A DNA stretch of 17,403 nt from VXNE01 sp964518405 (GCA_964518405.1 CAZFGB010000238.1:1-17403); one strand, 5' to 3'; counted from the first letter of the stretch, positions 7,330 through 15,111 are shown. A program made the numbers and translations. The notes: generated by a model from the sequence alone, not told the origin.

Positions 7330-7776
7330 ATGAAGCCTTCTATCGTTTTTCTCGCGGCCGCCATTGCCATTGCCGCCTTTGCGGCGGCGATCACCACTGA
7401 AATCTCCCTTCGGTTGTTCCCTGGAAACTACCTGGGGCTGCTCGTGGCGACTTTTGTTGCCTGTTTCGCCACGGCACTGGCGGTTGCAAGGGTTGGGGCA
7501 CGCAGGGAACCGGTCCGGAGACCGGAACGCCGGCCGCGGACGAGGCGAGCGCCCGAGGGCGACCGGGAAGGGGGTGTCGTCAAGTGGTTCGATCCTACGA
7601 AGGGGTTCGGTTTCATCATTCGCGATGCCGGCGGCGACGTCTTTGTGCATCGTCGAAGCATTCGATCGGACGGCACAGGGGACCATGAGCTGCGCGAAGG
7701 CGCGCGCGTGACTTTCGTTGCTGTGGAGCGCAGCCGGGGATGGCGGGCGGAGGAAGTCTCCACCCAGGACGAATGA
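7330..7776 (+). CDS. Membrane-anchored cold-shock-domain protein
   Basis: The 148-residue protein has two hydrophobic segments (about residues 5-22 and 35-54), then a basic Arg/Pro-rich linker (56-80), then a complete cold-shock domain (81-144). The domain opens GGVVKWFDPTKGFGFI, carrying RNP1 KGFGFI (91-96), with RNP2 DVFVH (103-107), so single-stranded nucleic-acid binding should be intact. The layout implies an RNA/DNA-binding domain held at the cytosolic face of the inner membrane, unlike free CspA (about 70 residues). Related hydrophobic-plus-CSD proteins exist (for example DUF1294 proteins, where the order is reversed). Its last four bases overlap the argS start (ATGA), suggesting translational coupling. 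The molecular role is unknown. Confidence 0.85.
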   Translation: MKPSIVFLAAAIAIAAFAAAITTEISLRLFPGNYLGLLVATFVACFATALAVARVGARREPVRRPERRPRTRRAPEGDREGGVVKWFDPTKGFGFIIRDAGGDVFVHRRSIRSDGTGDHELREGARVTFVAVERSRGWRAEEVSTQDE

Positions 7777-9452
7777 ATCTCCGGGCGTTCCTGCACGAGC
7801 GCATGGAGGCGGCTTTCGAGGCGGCTGGCGTCGCGGGCGCCGAGCCGATGATGCGCGTCGCCACGCGCCCCCAGTTCGGAGACTACCAGGCGAACGGCGC
7901 CATGGCGGCCGCCAGGACAGCCCGAACCCAACCGCGCATGCTGGCCGAGGGCGTCGTTGCAGCGTTGGGAGAAACGGACTTCGCCCAAACCCTGGCGGTT
8001 GCCGGTCCCGGCTTCGTCAACATCACGTTGTCCCCCGAGTTTGTCGGCGCGCACCTCGGCGGCGTCGAGATCGAACGGACCGCGCATCCCGACAGGATCG
8101 TCGTGGACTATTCCGCTCCGAACCTCGCCAAGGAAATGCATGTCGGGCACTTGCGGACGACCATCGGGGATGCCATGACACGCGTTCTCGAGGCGCTTGG
8201 CCACCACGTGGTTCGACAGAATCACGTGGGAGACTGGGGCACGCAGTTCGGCATGCTCGTCGCGCATCTCGAGGATGTGAGGGAAGACGCGCCGGAGCTT
8301 CGCGACCTCGAAGTGTTCTACGCCGCGGCGCGAAAGCGATTTGATGCGGATACGGAATTCGCGGACCGCGCGCGCCGCACGGTTGTCGCCCTGCAGGGCG
8401 GCGACGAGCGGGTGCGGGCGTACTGGCGGCGTTTCGTGGACATTTCACTTTCCCATTGCCGGGCAGTGTACGAGACGCTGGGCGTCACGCTCGGCGACGA
8501 GGATCTCGATGCGGAGAGCCGCTACAACGACGATCTGCCGAAGGTCATCGACGATCTGGAACGCGCTGGCCTGATCACGCTGTCGGATGGCGCGAAGTGC
8601 GTCTTTCTCGACGACCTCGAGACTCCGTTCATAGTGCAGAAGAGCGATGGCGGCTACCTGTACTCGACCACGGATCTCGCGGCGGTGCGCTACCGTTCGG
8701 CGCGCTACCGGGCGGATCGAATACTGTATTTCGTGGATTCGCGCCAGACCCTGCATTTTCGCCAGCTGTTCGCGGTCGCGAGGAAAGCGGGGTTTGCGCC
8801 GGATGCATGCGAGCTGGAATTTCACCCGTTCGGCACGATCATGGGCCGCGACAACAGGCCCTTCAAGACCCGCTCGGGCGACGTCGTGAAGCTTGCCGAC
8901 GTGCTGGACGAAGCGGTGCGGCGCGCGCGGATGCTGGTGGCCGAAAAGAACACCGAGCTTCGCGCAGAGGAAGCGGCTCGAATCTCCCACGTCGTAGGGA
9001 TCGGCGCCGTCAAGTACGCCGATATCTCGAAGCATCGCGCAAGCGACTATGTCTTCGACTGGGACGCGATGCTGAGCTTCGACGGCAATACGGCGCCGTA
9101 CCTGCAGTACGCATATGCCCGTATTCAAAGCCTGTTCCGGCGCGGCGGCGTCGATCCGGCGAGCCTGACCGACGCCCCCGTCGTATCGCAGGAGTCGGAG
9201 CGGCGCCTGGGGGTCTCCCTGCTAAGGTTCCAGGAAACGTTGGAACAGGTGGCGCGCGAGGCGTTGCCGCACTATCTGAGCGGGTACCTGTATGGGCTCG
9301 CGGGCGACTTCATGAGGTTCTACGAGACCTGCCCGGTTCTCGACGCACCGGGCGCCGCGCGCGATCATCGTCTGAAACTCTGCGCCCTGACCGGGGACAC
9401 GCTGAAAACGGGATTGGGCCTGCTGGGCATAGAGACGGTAGACCGGATGTAA
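7773..9452 (+). CDS. argS: Arginyl-tRNA synthetase
   Basis: Class I synthetase charging tRNA-Arg. The 559-residue protein has the ArgRS N-terminal add-on domain (RPQFGDYQANGAMAAAR near residues 32-48), the HIGH-type signature within PNLAKEMHVGHLRTTIGDAM (HVGH at 123-126), RQNHVGDWGTQFGML, GGYLYSTTDLAA, and the substitute for KMSKS typical of ArgRS (FKTRSGDVVKLADVLDEA). The C-terminal DALR anticodon-binding domain is present (LSGYLYGLAGDFMRFYE). The start is an ATG overlapping the preceding stop in ATGA; an earlier GTG at 7740 would add 11 unlikely residues. The gene is full length and converges with desA. Confidence 0.97.
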   Translation: MNLRAFLHERMEAAFEAAGVAGAEPMMRVATRPQFGDYQANGAMAAARTARTQPRMLAEGVVAALGETDFAQTLAVAGPGFVNITLSPEFVGAHLGGVEIERTAHPDRIVVDYSAPNLAKEMHVGHLRTTIGDAMTRVLEALGHHVVRQNHVGDWGTQFGMLVAHLEDVREDAPELRDLEVFYAAARKRFDADTEFADRARRTVVALQGGDERVRAYWRRFVDISLSHCRAVYETLGVTLGDEDLDAESRYNDDLPKVIDDLERAGLITLSDGAKCVFLDDLETPFIVQKSDGGYLYSTTDLAAVRYRSARYRADRILYFVDSRQTLHFRQLFAVARKAGFAPDACELEFHPFGTIMGRDNRPFKTRSGDVVKLADVLDEAVRRARMLVAEKNTELRAEEAARISHVVGIGAVKYADISKHRASDYVFDWDAMLSFDGNTAPYLQYAYARIQSLFRRGGVDPASLTDAPVVSQESERRLGVSLLRFQETLEQVAREALPHYLSGYLYGLAGDFMRFYETCPVLDAPGAARDHRLKLCALTGDTLKTGLGLLGIETVDRM

Positions 9453-9575
9453 GTGCCGCGCGCGGTACGCAGGATGTCGACGCCGCTCACGCAAGGACCA
9501 GCGCAAGCCCGATCAGAAGGGCGTACGCCAAGATGGTTCGAAGCGTCTTCGCGGCCGGTAGGCCGCTGCAGGCGG

Positions 9576-10784
9576 TCAGTTGTCGGAAACGCCTGCGCGA
9601 ACCGGTGCCGGCACCGTGTAAGATCTCAGATCCCTGACGAAATCGCCAAGCACCTGGATGCCGGTTTCCTCCGCCTCGACGCACCAGGTGCGCAACGCTT
9701 CCAGCAACTCGGCGCTGCGGCCCTTCTCCGACCACAGTCGGGCGAGTTCCAACCGCTTTTCGTAGATCGTCTTGAGCAGCGGGCTCGCGCCGACTACTTC
9801 GGTGAGTTGCCGTCGTTGCCGTTCGTTCACCAACGTGTCGTGGCGACAGAGGATGGATTTCGAGCGCCGCAACAGCCGTCGCGTCACGGCGTCGGCACGT
9901 TTCTGCTCCTGCTTGACGAGCGGCGCCACCACTTCTTCCGCGTAGCGTGACATGACGCGGAATCGGTCGTTCAGGACCGCCCAGGCGGTATCCATGTCGA
10001 TGGATGTCTTGCCCGCTGCCCGCGCCACCTTGGGCCCGGTGTACAGGGGCTTGGCCAGACCCAGTGTCTGCAGAATGCGAATCCAGGCCCAGCCCATGTC
10101 GAATTCCCAAGGCTTGACGGAGAGTTTCGCCGAGTTCGGGTAGGTGTGATGGTTGTTGTGCAGTTCCTCGCCGCAGATGATGATGCCCCACGGCACGACG
10201 TTGCGCGCGGCGTCGGGACACTCGAAGTTCCTGTAACCCCAGTAGTGGCCGACTCCATTGACCACGCCGGCGGCGAGAAACGGAATGCACATCATCTGGA
10301 TGGCCCACACGGTGGCGCCAAGGGTGCCGAACAACAGGACATCGAACACCGCGAGGCTTCCGATGCCCAACATGGAGTGCGGCCCGTAGAGGTTCCGCTC
10401 GATCCAATCGTCCGGCGTACCCTTGCCGTATTTCGCGAGCGTCTCCGCGGTGATGGCTTCCCGGTAGTACTCGGCGCCCCGGAAAAGTATGGGGGCCAAG
10501 CCGTGAATCTGGGGACTGTGGGGATCGTCGGCGGTTTCCGTCAGGGCATGGTGTTTGCGGTGCACCGACGTCCAGATCTTGGTGGACATGCCGGTGGTCA
10601 GCCAGAGCCAGAACCGGAAAAAGTGTTGCAGCGCAGGATGCAGTTCCAACGCCCGGTGCGCGGAGTGCCGGTGCAGATACAACGTCACGGATACGAGCGT
10701 GACATGACACATTGCCAGCGTGTAGACCGCCATCACCGGGATCGAAAAGCCGACGAGGCCGTACCACCAATCCGCCAAGTTCAC
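9576..10784 (-). CDS. desA: DesA-type acyl-lipid Delta9 fatty acid desaturase
   Basis: A membrane di-iron desaturase that would introduce a Delta9 double bond into phospholipid acyl chains to adjust membrane fluidity, as described for Pseudomonas aeruginosa DesA. All three histidine boxes are intact: HRHSAH (38-43), HRKHH (75-79) and HNNHH (209-213), plus the NGVGH element (176-180). Hydrophobic spans flank them. The DesA blocks ALQHFFRFWLWLTTG, KYGKGTPDDWIERNLYGP and ELHNNHHTYPNSAK are conspicuous. A C-terminal helical, charged extension (about 250-402) is typical of this branch. The start has no ATG: GTG at 10784 is chosen because GGGGG lies about 8 bases upstream (10793-10797); TTG at 10787 is the alternative. 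It is transcribed towards argS and diverges from mnmC. Confidence 0.92.
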   Translation of the reverse strand: MNLADWWYGLVGFSIPVMAVYTLAMCHVTLVSVTLYLHRHSAHRALELHPALQHFFRFWLWLTTGMSTKIWTSVHRKHHALTETADDPHSPQIHGLAPILFRGAEYYREAITAETLAKYGKGTPDDWIERNLYGPHSMLGIGSLAVFDVLLFGTLGATVWAIQMMCIPFLAAGVVNGVGHYWGYRNFECPDAARNVVPWGIIICGEELHNNHHTYPNSAKLSVKPWEFDMGWAWIRILQTLGLAKPLYTGPKVARAAGKTSIDMDTAWAVLNDRFRVMSRYAEEVVAPLVKQEQKRADAVTRRLLRRSKSILCRHDTLVNERQRRQLTEVVGASPLLKTIYEKRLELARLWSEKGRSAELLEALRTWCVEAEETGIQVLGDFVRDLRSYTVPAPVRAGVSDN

Positions 10785-10992
10785 CAAGTTTGCCCCCTAC
10801 AAAGTTCTTGTTGGCCGCGATGGGTGCGCGACCGCTCCGCAACGACGGCGAAGGACGCTGGAAGATACCATTTTTTCCCAGCGTTGCGCGATGCATTTGT
10901 CGGGTTGTGTGCCTTGGCCCGTCGGGGCGTCAAACACCGCGCGATGCGGGTACGATTTCACCGGATGACAGTTCTCCAACTTGCATCGAGCC
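10785..10992. promoter_or_regulatory. Divergent desA/mnmC intergenic region
   Basis: About 208 bases without a gene that must hold the promoters of both neighbours. A T-run at 10871-10876 and the minus-strand sequence TATCTT near 10865 stand out, but no convincing -35/-10 pair or operator symmetry was found. The desA ribosome binding site (AGGGGG on the minus strand) lies at 10793-10798. Confidence 0.4.
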
Positions 10993-12741
10993 ATGGATGA
11001 AACCCCGATCCATCGGATCCTTGAACCCGCTGCATTGCGATGGGACGGGACGCGACCGGTATCGCTCGATGAGGATGACATCTACCATGACGGCGACGGT
11101 CGGGGCGAGGCGCTGCGCGTCTTTATCGCTCCGGCGAGGCTCGACGAGCGATTCGTCGCGGCGGCGTACTTCACCATCGGAGAGTTGGGGTTCGGCACCG
11201 GTCTTAATTTCGCCGTCGCGGCGGAACGATTGCTCAGGCGCTCCGGTGGCCGGTTGCACTATATCGCTTTCGAACGCGCTCCCCCTTCAGTCGAAAACAT
11301 CGCGCGGGCCGCCGGGGTCTCCGGATTGCCCGTACACGGCGAGTTGTCCCGGGTTCTGCCGCCGGGAATCTCCGGATGGCATCGCCGCCGGTTGGCGGGA
11401 GGGCGCGTGTCGCTTTCGCTCTATTTCGGCGATGTGGCTGCCGGGTTGGCCGACCTGGCTGCGCGGTCCGGCCGCAGTGTCGATGCCTGGTTTCTTGACG
11501 GCTTCGCTCCGCCCCGCAGCGCCGCCATCTGGGCACCGGATACGTGCGCTGCCATCGCGCGACTTTCCGGTCCGGGGGCGACCGCGACGACGTATACGGC
11601 GGCCGGCGTCGTCAGGCGCGCGCTCGCGCAGGCCGGATTCAAGGTCTCCCGCATCGACCAGCAAGGCCCCAAGCGACACAGTGTTCTGGGCGTGATCCCC
11701 GGCGATCCCCAACGGCAGACTCCCCCGCCGCGGGACGTTTCCGTGGTGGGTGCCGGCCTGGCGGGATGCTCGGTCGCCCGCGCCCTGGCGGAGCGCGACG
11801 TGGCCGTGACGGTGCACGATGACGCGGTTGCCCACGGCGCTTCCGCGATCCCGGGAGCGGTGATGCATGCGCGGTTGCTGAGCGATGGCAGCGCCGCCGC
11901 TTCGCTTCGCGCCCACGCTTACGCGTACGCGACTTGGTTCTACTCCGGCTGCGACGGGATCACTTCGACCGGGGCGCTGCAACTGCCGGGGCCGAATACC
12001 GAGGCCGCGCGCCTGCGCGCGTTGGGCCAGGTCCTGCCTTCGGACTGGGTCGAGCGGGTGTCCCCGCGCGAAGCCTCGGACCTGGCCGGGGTCGATATTG
12101 TCGAGAGCGGCCTATTCTTTCCGAACGGTGCCGAGATCGAAGGCGCGGCGTTGTGCAGATCGTTGATCGATCATCCGCGAATACGTTTCACGTCGGACCC
12201 GCCGCGGGGCGGGATCAGGGTTCTTGCAAATGGATGCGCGATTGCCGAGTCCCTGCCGGAGTTGGAAGTCGCGCCACTGATGGGACAGGTCGACCGGTTC
12301 GATGACGGGCGACTGCGCCTTCCCGTGCTTGCGGACGGCTATGCGCGGCCCGCGGGAGAGTCCTGCTTGGTTGGCGCCACGTATGAATATCGGCCATGGC
12401 CTGCCGCCGAGGCCACGGCGGCCAACGTCGAGCGGTTCCGAAAACTCTTTGGACATGCTCCAGGAGCGTCGAGGGGCTTCTTCAGGGGAACTCGGGCCGT
12501 CACGTCGGATCGTACGCCTGTCATCGGCCGGGCCGGCCCGGACACCTATGTCAGCGCCGGTCACGGTTCCATCGGCGTGGCGTCCGCCGCCTTGGCGGGG
12601 GAATGGATCGCCAGTCTGATCTGCGGCGAATGCCCGCCGGTCAGCCGAGAAATCGAGGCCTTGTGCCGCGTCGACCGCTTCCACGAGCGCCAACAGCGAC
12701 GCCCGAATCCCTTCGCGGCCGGACGCCGACGGAAGCGATAG
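10993..12741 (+). CDS. mnmC: Bifunctional tRNA mnm5s2U34 biosynthesis protein MnmC
   Basis: Completes the mnm5(s2)U modification at the wobble position of several tRNAs. The C-terminal FAD oxidase strips the carboxymethyl group from cmnm5, and the N-terminal SAM methyltransferase (MnmD) then methylates the amine. In this 582-residue protein the SAM motif GELGFGTG is at 63-70 and the MnmD signature WFLDGFAPPR around 166-175. The FAD dinucleotide motif VVGAGLAGCS begins near 252, and the C-terminus has FRGTRAVTSDRTPVIGR and SAGHGSIGVASAALAGEW. It is shorter than E. coli MnmC (about 668), mainly in the oxidase domain, and the usual GASGN-like loop reads GASAIPGAV. ATG 10993 is chosen; TTG 10981 is possible. 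The gene diverges from desA. Confidence 0.94.
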   Translation: MDETPIHRILEPAALRWDGTRPVSLDEDDIYHDGDGRGEALRVFIAPARLDERFVAAAYFTIGELGFGTGLNFAVAAERLLRRSGGRLHYIAFERAPPSVENIARAAGVSGLPVHGELSRVLPPGISGWHRRRLAGGRVSLSLYFGDVAAGLADLAARSGRSVDAWFLDGFAPPRSAAIWAPDTCAAIARLSGPGATATTYTAAGVVRRALAQAGFKVSRIDQQGPKRHSVLGVIPGDPQRQTPPPRDVSVVGAGLAGCSVARALAERDVAVTVHDDAVAHGASAIPGAVMHARLLSDGSAAASLRAHAYAYATWFYSGCDGITSTGALQLPGPNTEAARLRALGQVLPSDWVERVSPREASDLAGVDIVESGLFFPNGAEIEGAALCRSLIDHPRIRFTSDPPRGGIRVLANGCAIAESLPELEVAPLMGQVDRFDDGRLRLPVLADGYARPAGESCLVGATYEYRPWPAAEATAANVERFRKLFGHAPGASRGFFRGTRAVTSDRTPVIGRAGPDTYVSAGHGSIGVASAALAGEWIASLICGECPPVSREIEALCRVDRFHERQQRRPNPFAAGRRRKR

Positions 12742-12747
12742 TCCTGG

Positions 12748-12858
12748 ATGGTCAATCGCGAGGTAGTGGCTCAGGCCCTCGACTACGCGTCCTGTATACA
12801 GGACTTCGGACGCGAGCCCGAGCAGAAGCGTGAAACTCCAGCTCGGGAGGGAACCTAA
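12748..12858 (+). pseudogene. Possible nuclease remnant (REVVAQALDYAS peptide)
   Basis: A 36-codon reading frame starts 6 bases after the mnmC stop, in the mnmC frame. Its first half reads MVNREVVAQALDYASCIQDF, which resembles, from memory, a block of a PD-(D/E)XK-type nuclease family that reads approximately ELKRxxTPREVVAQALDYASW. Nothing upstream in this frame supplies the catalytic part, and the rest (GREPEQKRETPAREGT) does not continue the family. It looks like a leftover fragment from a lost or replaced gene, though it could be a small real peptide or coincidence. A homology search would settle it. Confidence 0.33.
12789..12804. promoter_or_regulatory. Perfect 16-bp palindrome upstream of the nuclease gene
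   Basis: GTCCTGTATACAGGAC is its own reverse complement with no mismatch or spacer, and the symmetry stops at both edges. It sits 61 bases before the chosen nuclease ATG. The CTGT..ACAG halves recall SOS boxes, but LexA sites need eight bases between them and here there are two, so a different dimeric repressor is more likely if it is an operator. Confidence 0.35.
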
Positions 12859-12865
12859 GCCTAAG

Positions 12866-13933
12866 ATGAACGAACCCAATCTGTTCAGTTACGCGACGAA
12901 GGAACTGTCGCAGGATGCGGTGATCTGTTGGCTCGTCAAGTGGTCGGGACATGACGGCGCCTCCCCACTGGCGCAGCTGGGACGACAATTCGTCGAGGCG
13001 CTCCTGAACCACAAGCGGGACGGACCGAAGGTGACGCTGAAGAGCGGCGCGCTGAGCGTGGAGTTACGTCGGCAGGAGAAGCACATCGACGTACTGGCGC
13101 GCATCGAGGGGAAGCACGTCCTGCTGATCGAGGACAAGACGGACAGCGAACCGCACGGCGATCAGCTTGCGACGTACCGCCACGCGGTGCTGTCGGGACA
13201 GACCAACCTCGAAAGTGTCTCCGAGGAAGACCTGTTCGCGATCTACTTCAAGACTGGCAACCACGCATTGGCGACGGAGCAGGCCATCGAGAGCGACTCG
13301 GGGTACAGGGTGTTCAATCGCGCGGACTTCATCTCCGTGTTGGACGGCTACCTCGGGGACAACGCCATCTTGTTGGACTTCAGGGATCACTTGGCGTCGA
13401 TCGAGTGTCAGACCCAGTCGTTCCGCAAGTGGACTCGAACGGATTGCGAAAGGGACCGGAACTGGTACGCGCGGGAATGGCTTTACCGCGAGTTGGAGAT
13501 GCGTCTATTCGCCGCGGACGCGGGCCGTCGCTGGCGCGGATGGGGCCATGTTCCCAATCCCTCGGGCGGGTTCATGGGATTCTGGTGGCTTCCGGCGGGG
13601 TTGCCGGACGACCATTGCGCCTACCTGCAGCTCGAGCACGACAAGCTGTGCTTCAAGGTGTCGGCGGGCGACTCTTCGACGGCAAGGCAGGACGAGTTGA
13701 AATGGGAATGGAACAAGCGGATCACCAGTCAGCATGAGCGTGTGGTGAAACCTCCGGTGATGCGTCGGGGTCGCACGATGACCGTGGCCGTTCACAAGGA
13801 CGGGTGGCTACGCTACGACGACAAGGATATCTTGAGTCTCGACCGCACGGTTGAGGCGTTGCACGAAGCCGAGGAGGTGCTCGTGGCGGCCGTGCGGCGC
13901 CCCAGCGCGGGCGCCTGCGTTGACGTAGGCTGA
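12866..13933 (+). CDS. PD-(D/E)XK nuclease superfamily protein (PDDEXK_4-like)
   Basis: A predicted DNA-cleaving protein of 355 residues. It opens NEPNLFSYATKELSQDAVI, the hallmark start of the PDDEXK_4 group (Pfam PF14281, from memory), with E13 in the ELSQDA helix. The catalytic core is D75 (HIDVLARI) and E89-x-K91 (LLIEDKTDS), followed by QLATYRHAV (100-108), a helix typical of this fold. The C-terminal half (about 190-345) is Trp-rich (WRGWGHVPNPSGGFMGFWWLP) and unassigned; it may be a sensor or target-binding domain. ATG 12866 fits the family start; GGAGG (12846-12850) is 15 bases upstream, rather far. GTG 12830 is the alternative. DUF3800 follows after 4 bases. The gene is visibly less GC-rich in places than mnmC, consistent with acquisition. 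Biological role unknown. Confidence 0.8.
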   Translation: MNEPNLFSYATKELSQDAVICWLVKWSGHDGASPLAQLGRQFVEALLNHKRDGPKVTLKSGALSVELRRQEKHIDVLARIEGKHVLLIEDKTDSEPHGDQLATYRHAVLSGQTNLESVSEEDLFAIYFKTGNHALATEQAIESDSGYRVFNRADFISVLDGYLGDNAILLDFRDHLASIECQTQSFRKWTRTDCERDRNWYAREWLYRELEMRLFAADAGRRWRGWGHVPNPSGGFMGFWWLPAGLPDDHCAYLQLEHDKLCFKVSAGDSSTARQDELKWEWNKRITSQHERVVKPPVMRRGRTMTVAVHKDGWLRYDDKDILSLDRTVEALHEAEEVLVAAVRRPSAGACVDVG

Positions 13934-13937
13934 CTCG

Positions 13938-14807
13938 ATGGCTTGGTTGTTGTTCGTTGACGAAAGTGGCCATGATCGCATGGCCTCGCCCTATGAGGTC
14001 CTGGCTGGAGTGGCCATTCAGGACCGGGTCGTCAGCGATGTGATTCGTCGGCTTCACGAGGCCGAATTCCGCTGTTTCGACCGTCGATACAGCGAGGGGC
14101 CCCGCGAACTGAAAGGGAAGGCTCTGCTAAAGCGAAAGGTCTTTCGCCACCGGGATCTGGACATCGGGGTGGACCGTGCCGACGTTCCAGCGCTGGCTCG
14201 TGCCGCCCTCGACGACGGGGCGCATGCGGACCCTCAGATGCTGAAAGCGTTGGCCCAAGCAAAGCTCGACTATGTTGGCTCGGTGTTCGACATCTGTCAC
14301 GAATTCGGGTGTCGTGCGTTCGCCAGCATCGTCGAAAAGGACGCGCCCCCAACCGAGGCGGGGGGCCTGCGGAAGGACTACGCGTATCTCTTTCAGAGGT
14401 TCTTCTACTTTCCGCAGGACATGGGAGACGAACAGGGTATCGTAGTCTTCGACGAGCTGGAGAAGAGCCAGAGTCACTTGCTGATCAACCAGATGCGCCG
14501 GTACTTCGGCGAGACTGCGGTGGGGCGGAGTCGGGCAACGCGAATAATCTCGGAGCCCTTCTTCGTGCACAGCGACCTGACCACCGGCATCCAGATCGCG
14601 GACTTGGCGGCCTACGTCATATCGTGGGGTTTTCGTCTGCCACAAATGACGAAACCGGCACGGGTGGAACTGTCGGGACTAACGGATCAGATTGCGGGTC
14701 TCCGTCACCTCGCGGTACGGGACCTCAGGGGTAATCCAAGCTTCCAAGTCTGGAGCTTTGCCCACATTACGGATCTACGTACTTTACCGGAACGGCTGAA
14801 CGATTAG
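13938..14807 (+). CDS. DUF3800 domain protein (RNase H-like fold)
   Basis: A 289-residue protein with the signatures of DUF3800 (Pfam PF12686): FVDESGHD at residues 6-13, the mid-chain strand IVVFDELEKSQ (168-178), and SDLTTGIQIADLAAYVISWG (212-231). The acidic residues D8, E9, D172 and D213/D222 are arranged as in RNase H-like nucleases, so a metal-dependent nuclease activity is plausible but not demonstrated for the family. It follows the PD-(D/E)XK gene by 4 bases and almost certainly shares its transcript. DUF3800 genes are common on mobile elements and near defence genes. Base composition is lower in GC than the core genes. The protein is full length, with no obvious damage. Confidence 0.82.
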   Translation: MAWLLFVDESGHDRMASPYEVLAGVAIQDRVVSDVIRRLHEAEFRCFDRRYSEGPRELKGKALLKRKVFRHRDLDIGVDRADVPALARAALDDGAHADPQMLKALAQAKLDYVGSVFDICHEFGCRAFASIVEKDAPPTEAGGLRKDYAYLFQRFFYFPQDMGDEQGIVVFDELEKSQSHLLINQMRRYFGETAVGRSRATRIISEPFFVHSDLTTGIQIADLAAYVISWGFRLPQMTKPARVELSGLTDQIAGLRHLAVRDLRGNPSFQVWSFAHITDLRTLPERLND

Positions 14808-14907
14808 CGGGCAGTTAAGAAAAAGGCAATGAAGCACCGAAGCGCCCCAAAGCCTCCATCTCGAACTGTGCTTCAGTCCTTCAAGGTTGTCAAGCTGTAG
14901 TTGAACC

Positions 14908-14997
14908 CTATCCGCGAGTGGCACAGACGTAGTCGGCCCACTGCTGCATGAGGACCAGGAACTCGAATGAGAGCACCGCGCCCCGCCCGCTGGCGGG
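14908..14997 (-). pseudogene. Possible integrase-like C-terminal fragment
   Basis: Between two TAG codons the minus strand encodes a 29-codon segment ending FLVLMQQWADYVCATRG. A tail of the form LMxxWADY is reminiscent, from memory, of the C-termini of DUF4102-type tyrosine integrases. No catalytic part of an integrase is present, so at most this is the 3' stump of a lost gene. The segment is short and the resemblance weak. Confidence 0.2.
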
Positions 14998-14998
14998 C
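14985..14998. repeat. GC-rich hairpin
   Basis: GCCCGC, TG, GCGGGC form a perfect 6-bp inverted repeat, directly followed by GCTAGCTAG-like sequence. There is no T-run on either strand, so an intrinsic terminator is unlikely. Confidence 0.5.
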
Positions 14999-15050
14999 TA
15001 GCTAGGGCGAGTGTGGACCAGGCGGATGCTGGTGGGTCTGCGGTCGATCC

Positions 15051-15065
15051 GGACGCTCCGCGTCC
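15051..15065. repeat. GC-rich hairpin downstream of the acyl-CoA synthetase gene
   Basis: GGACGC, TCC, GCGTCC form a perfect 6-bp stem with a 3-nt loop, 47 bases after the stop of the minus-strand synthetase. A second pair, TGCTGG (15027-15032) and CCAGCA (15064-15069), overlaps it by two bases, so the two foldings compete. It lacks a U-run; it could still be a transcript end or a recombination site. Confidence 0.45.
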
Positions 15066-15111
15066 AGCACTTGGTGGTGTGGCGCGTGCGGCGCTCAGTT
15101 CCGGCTCGCGT

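Larger units (their letters stand above)
14808..15111. other. 304-bp gap between convergent DUF3800 and acyl-CoA synthetase genes
   Basis: No intact gene was found. The stretch contains an 8-bp inverted repeat, TGAAGCAC (14830-14837) and GTGCTTCA (14868-14875), 22 bases after the DUF3800 stop, with no T-run. It also contains GC-rich hairpins at 14985-14998 and 15051-15065, and a short minus-strand coding-like segment described separately. It has the look of a scar at the edge of an inserted segment. Confidence 0.5.

Noticed and set aside
9456..9465. CCGCGCGCGG palindrome after argS as an intrinsic terminator
   Set aside because: It has no loop and no T-run; simple alternating CG sequence.
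9487..10896. A 469-codon minus-strand frame overlapping desA, ending in hydrophobic LAYALLIGLALVLA
   Set aside because: Most of it is a shadow of desA. The hydrophobic tail lies outside desA, but no credible start codon or ribosome binding site serves it as a small gene.
12789..12804. LexA (SOS) box
   Set aside because: CTGT and ACAG are separated by two bases, not the eight a gammaproteobacterial LexA site needs.
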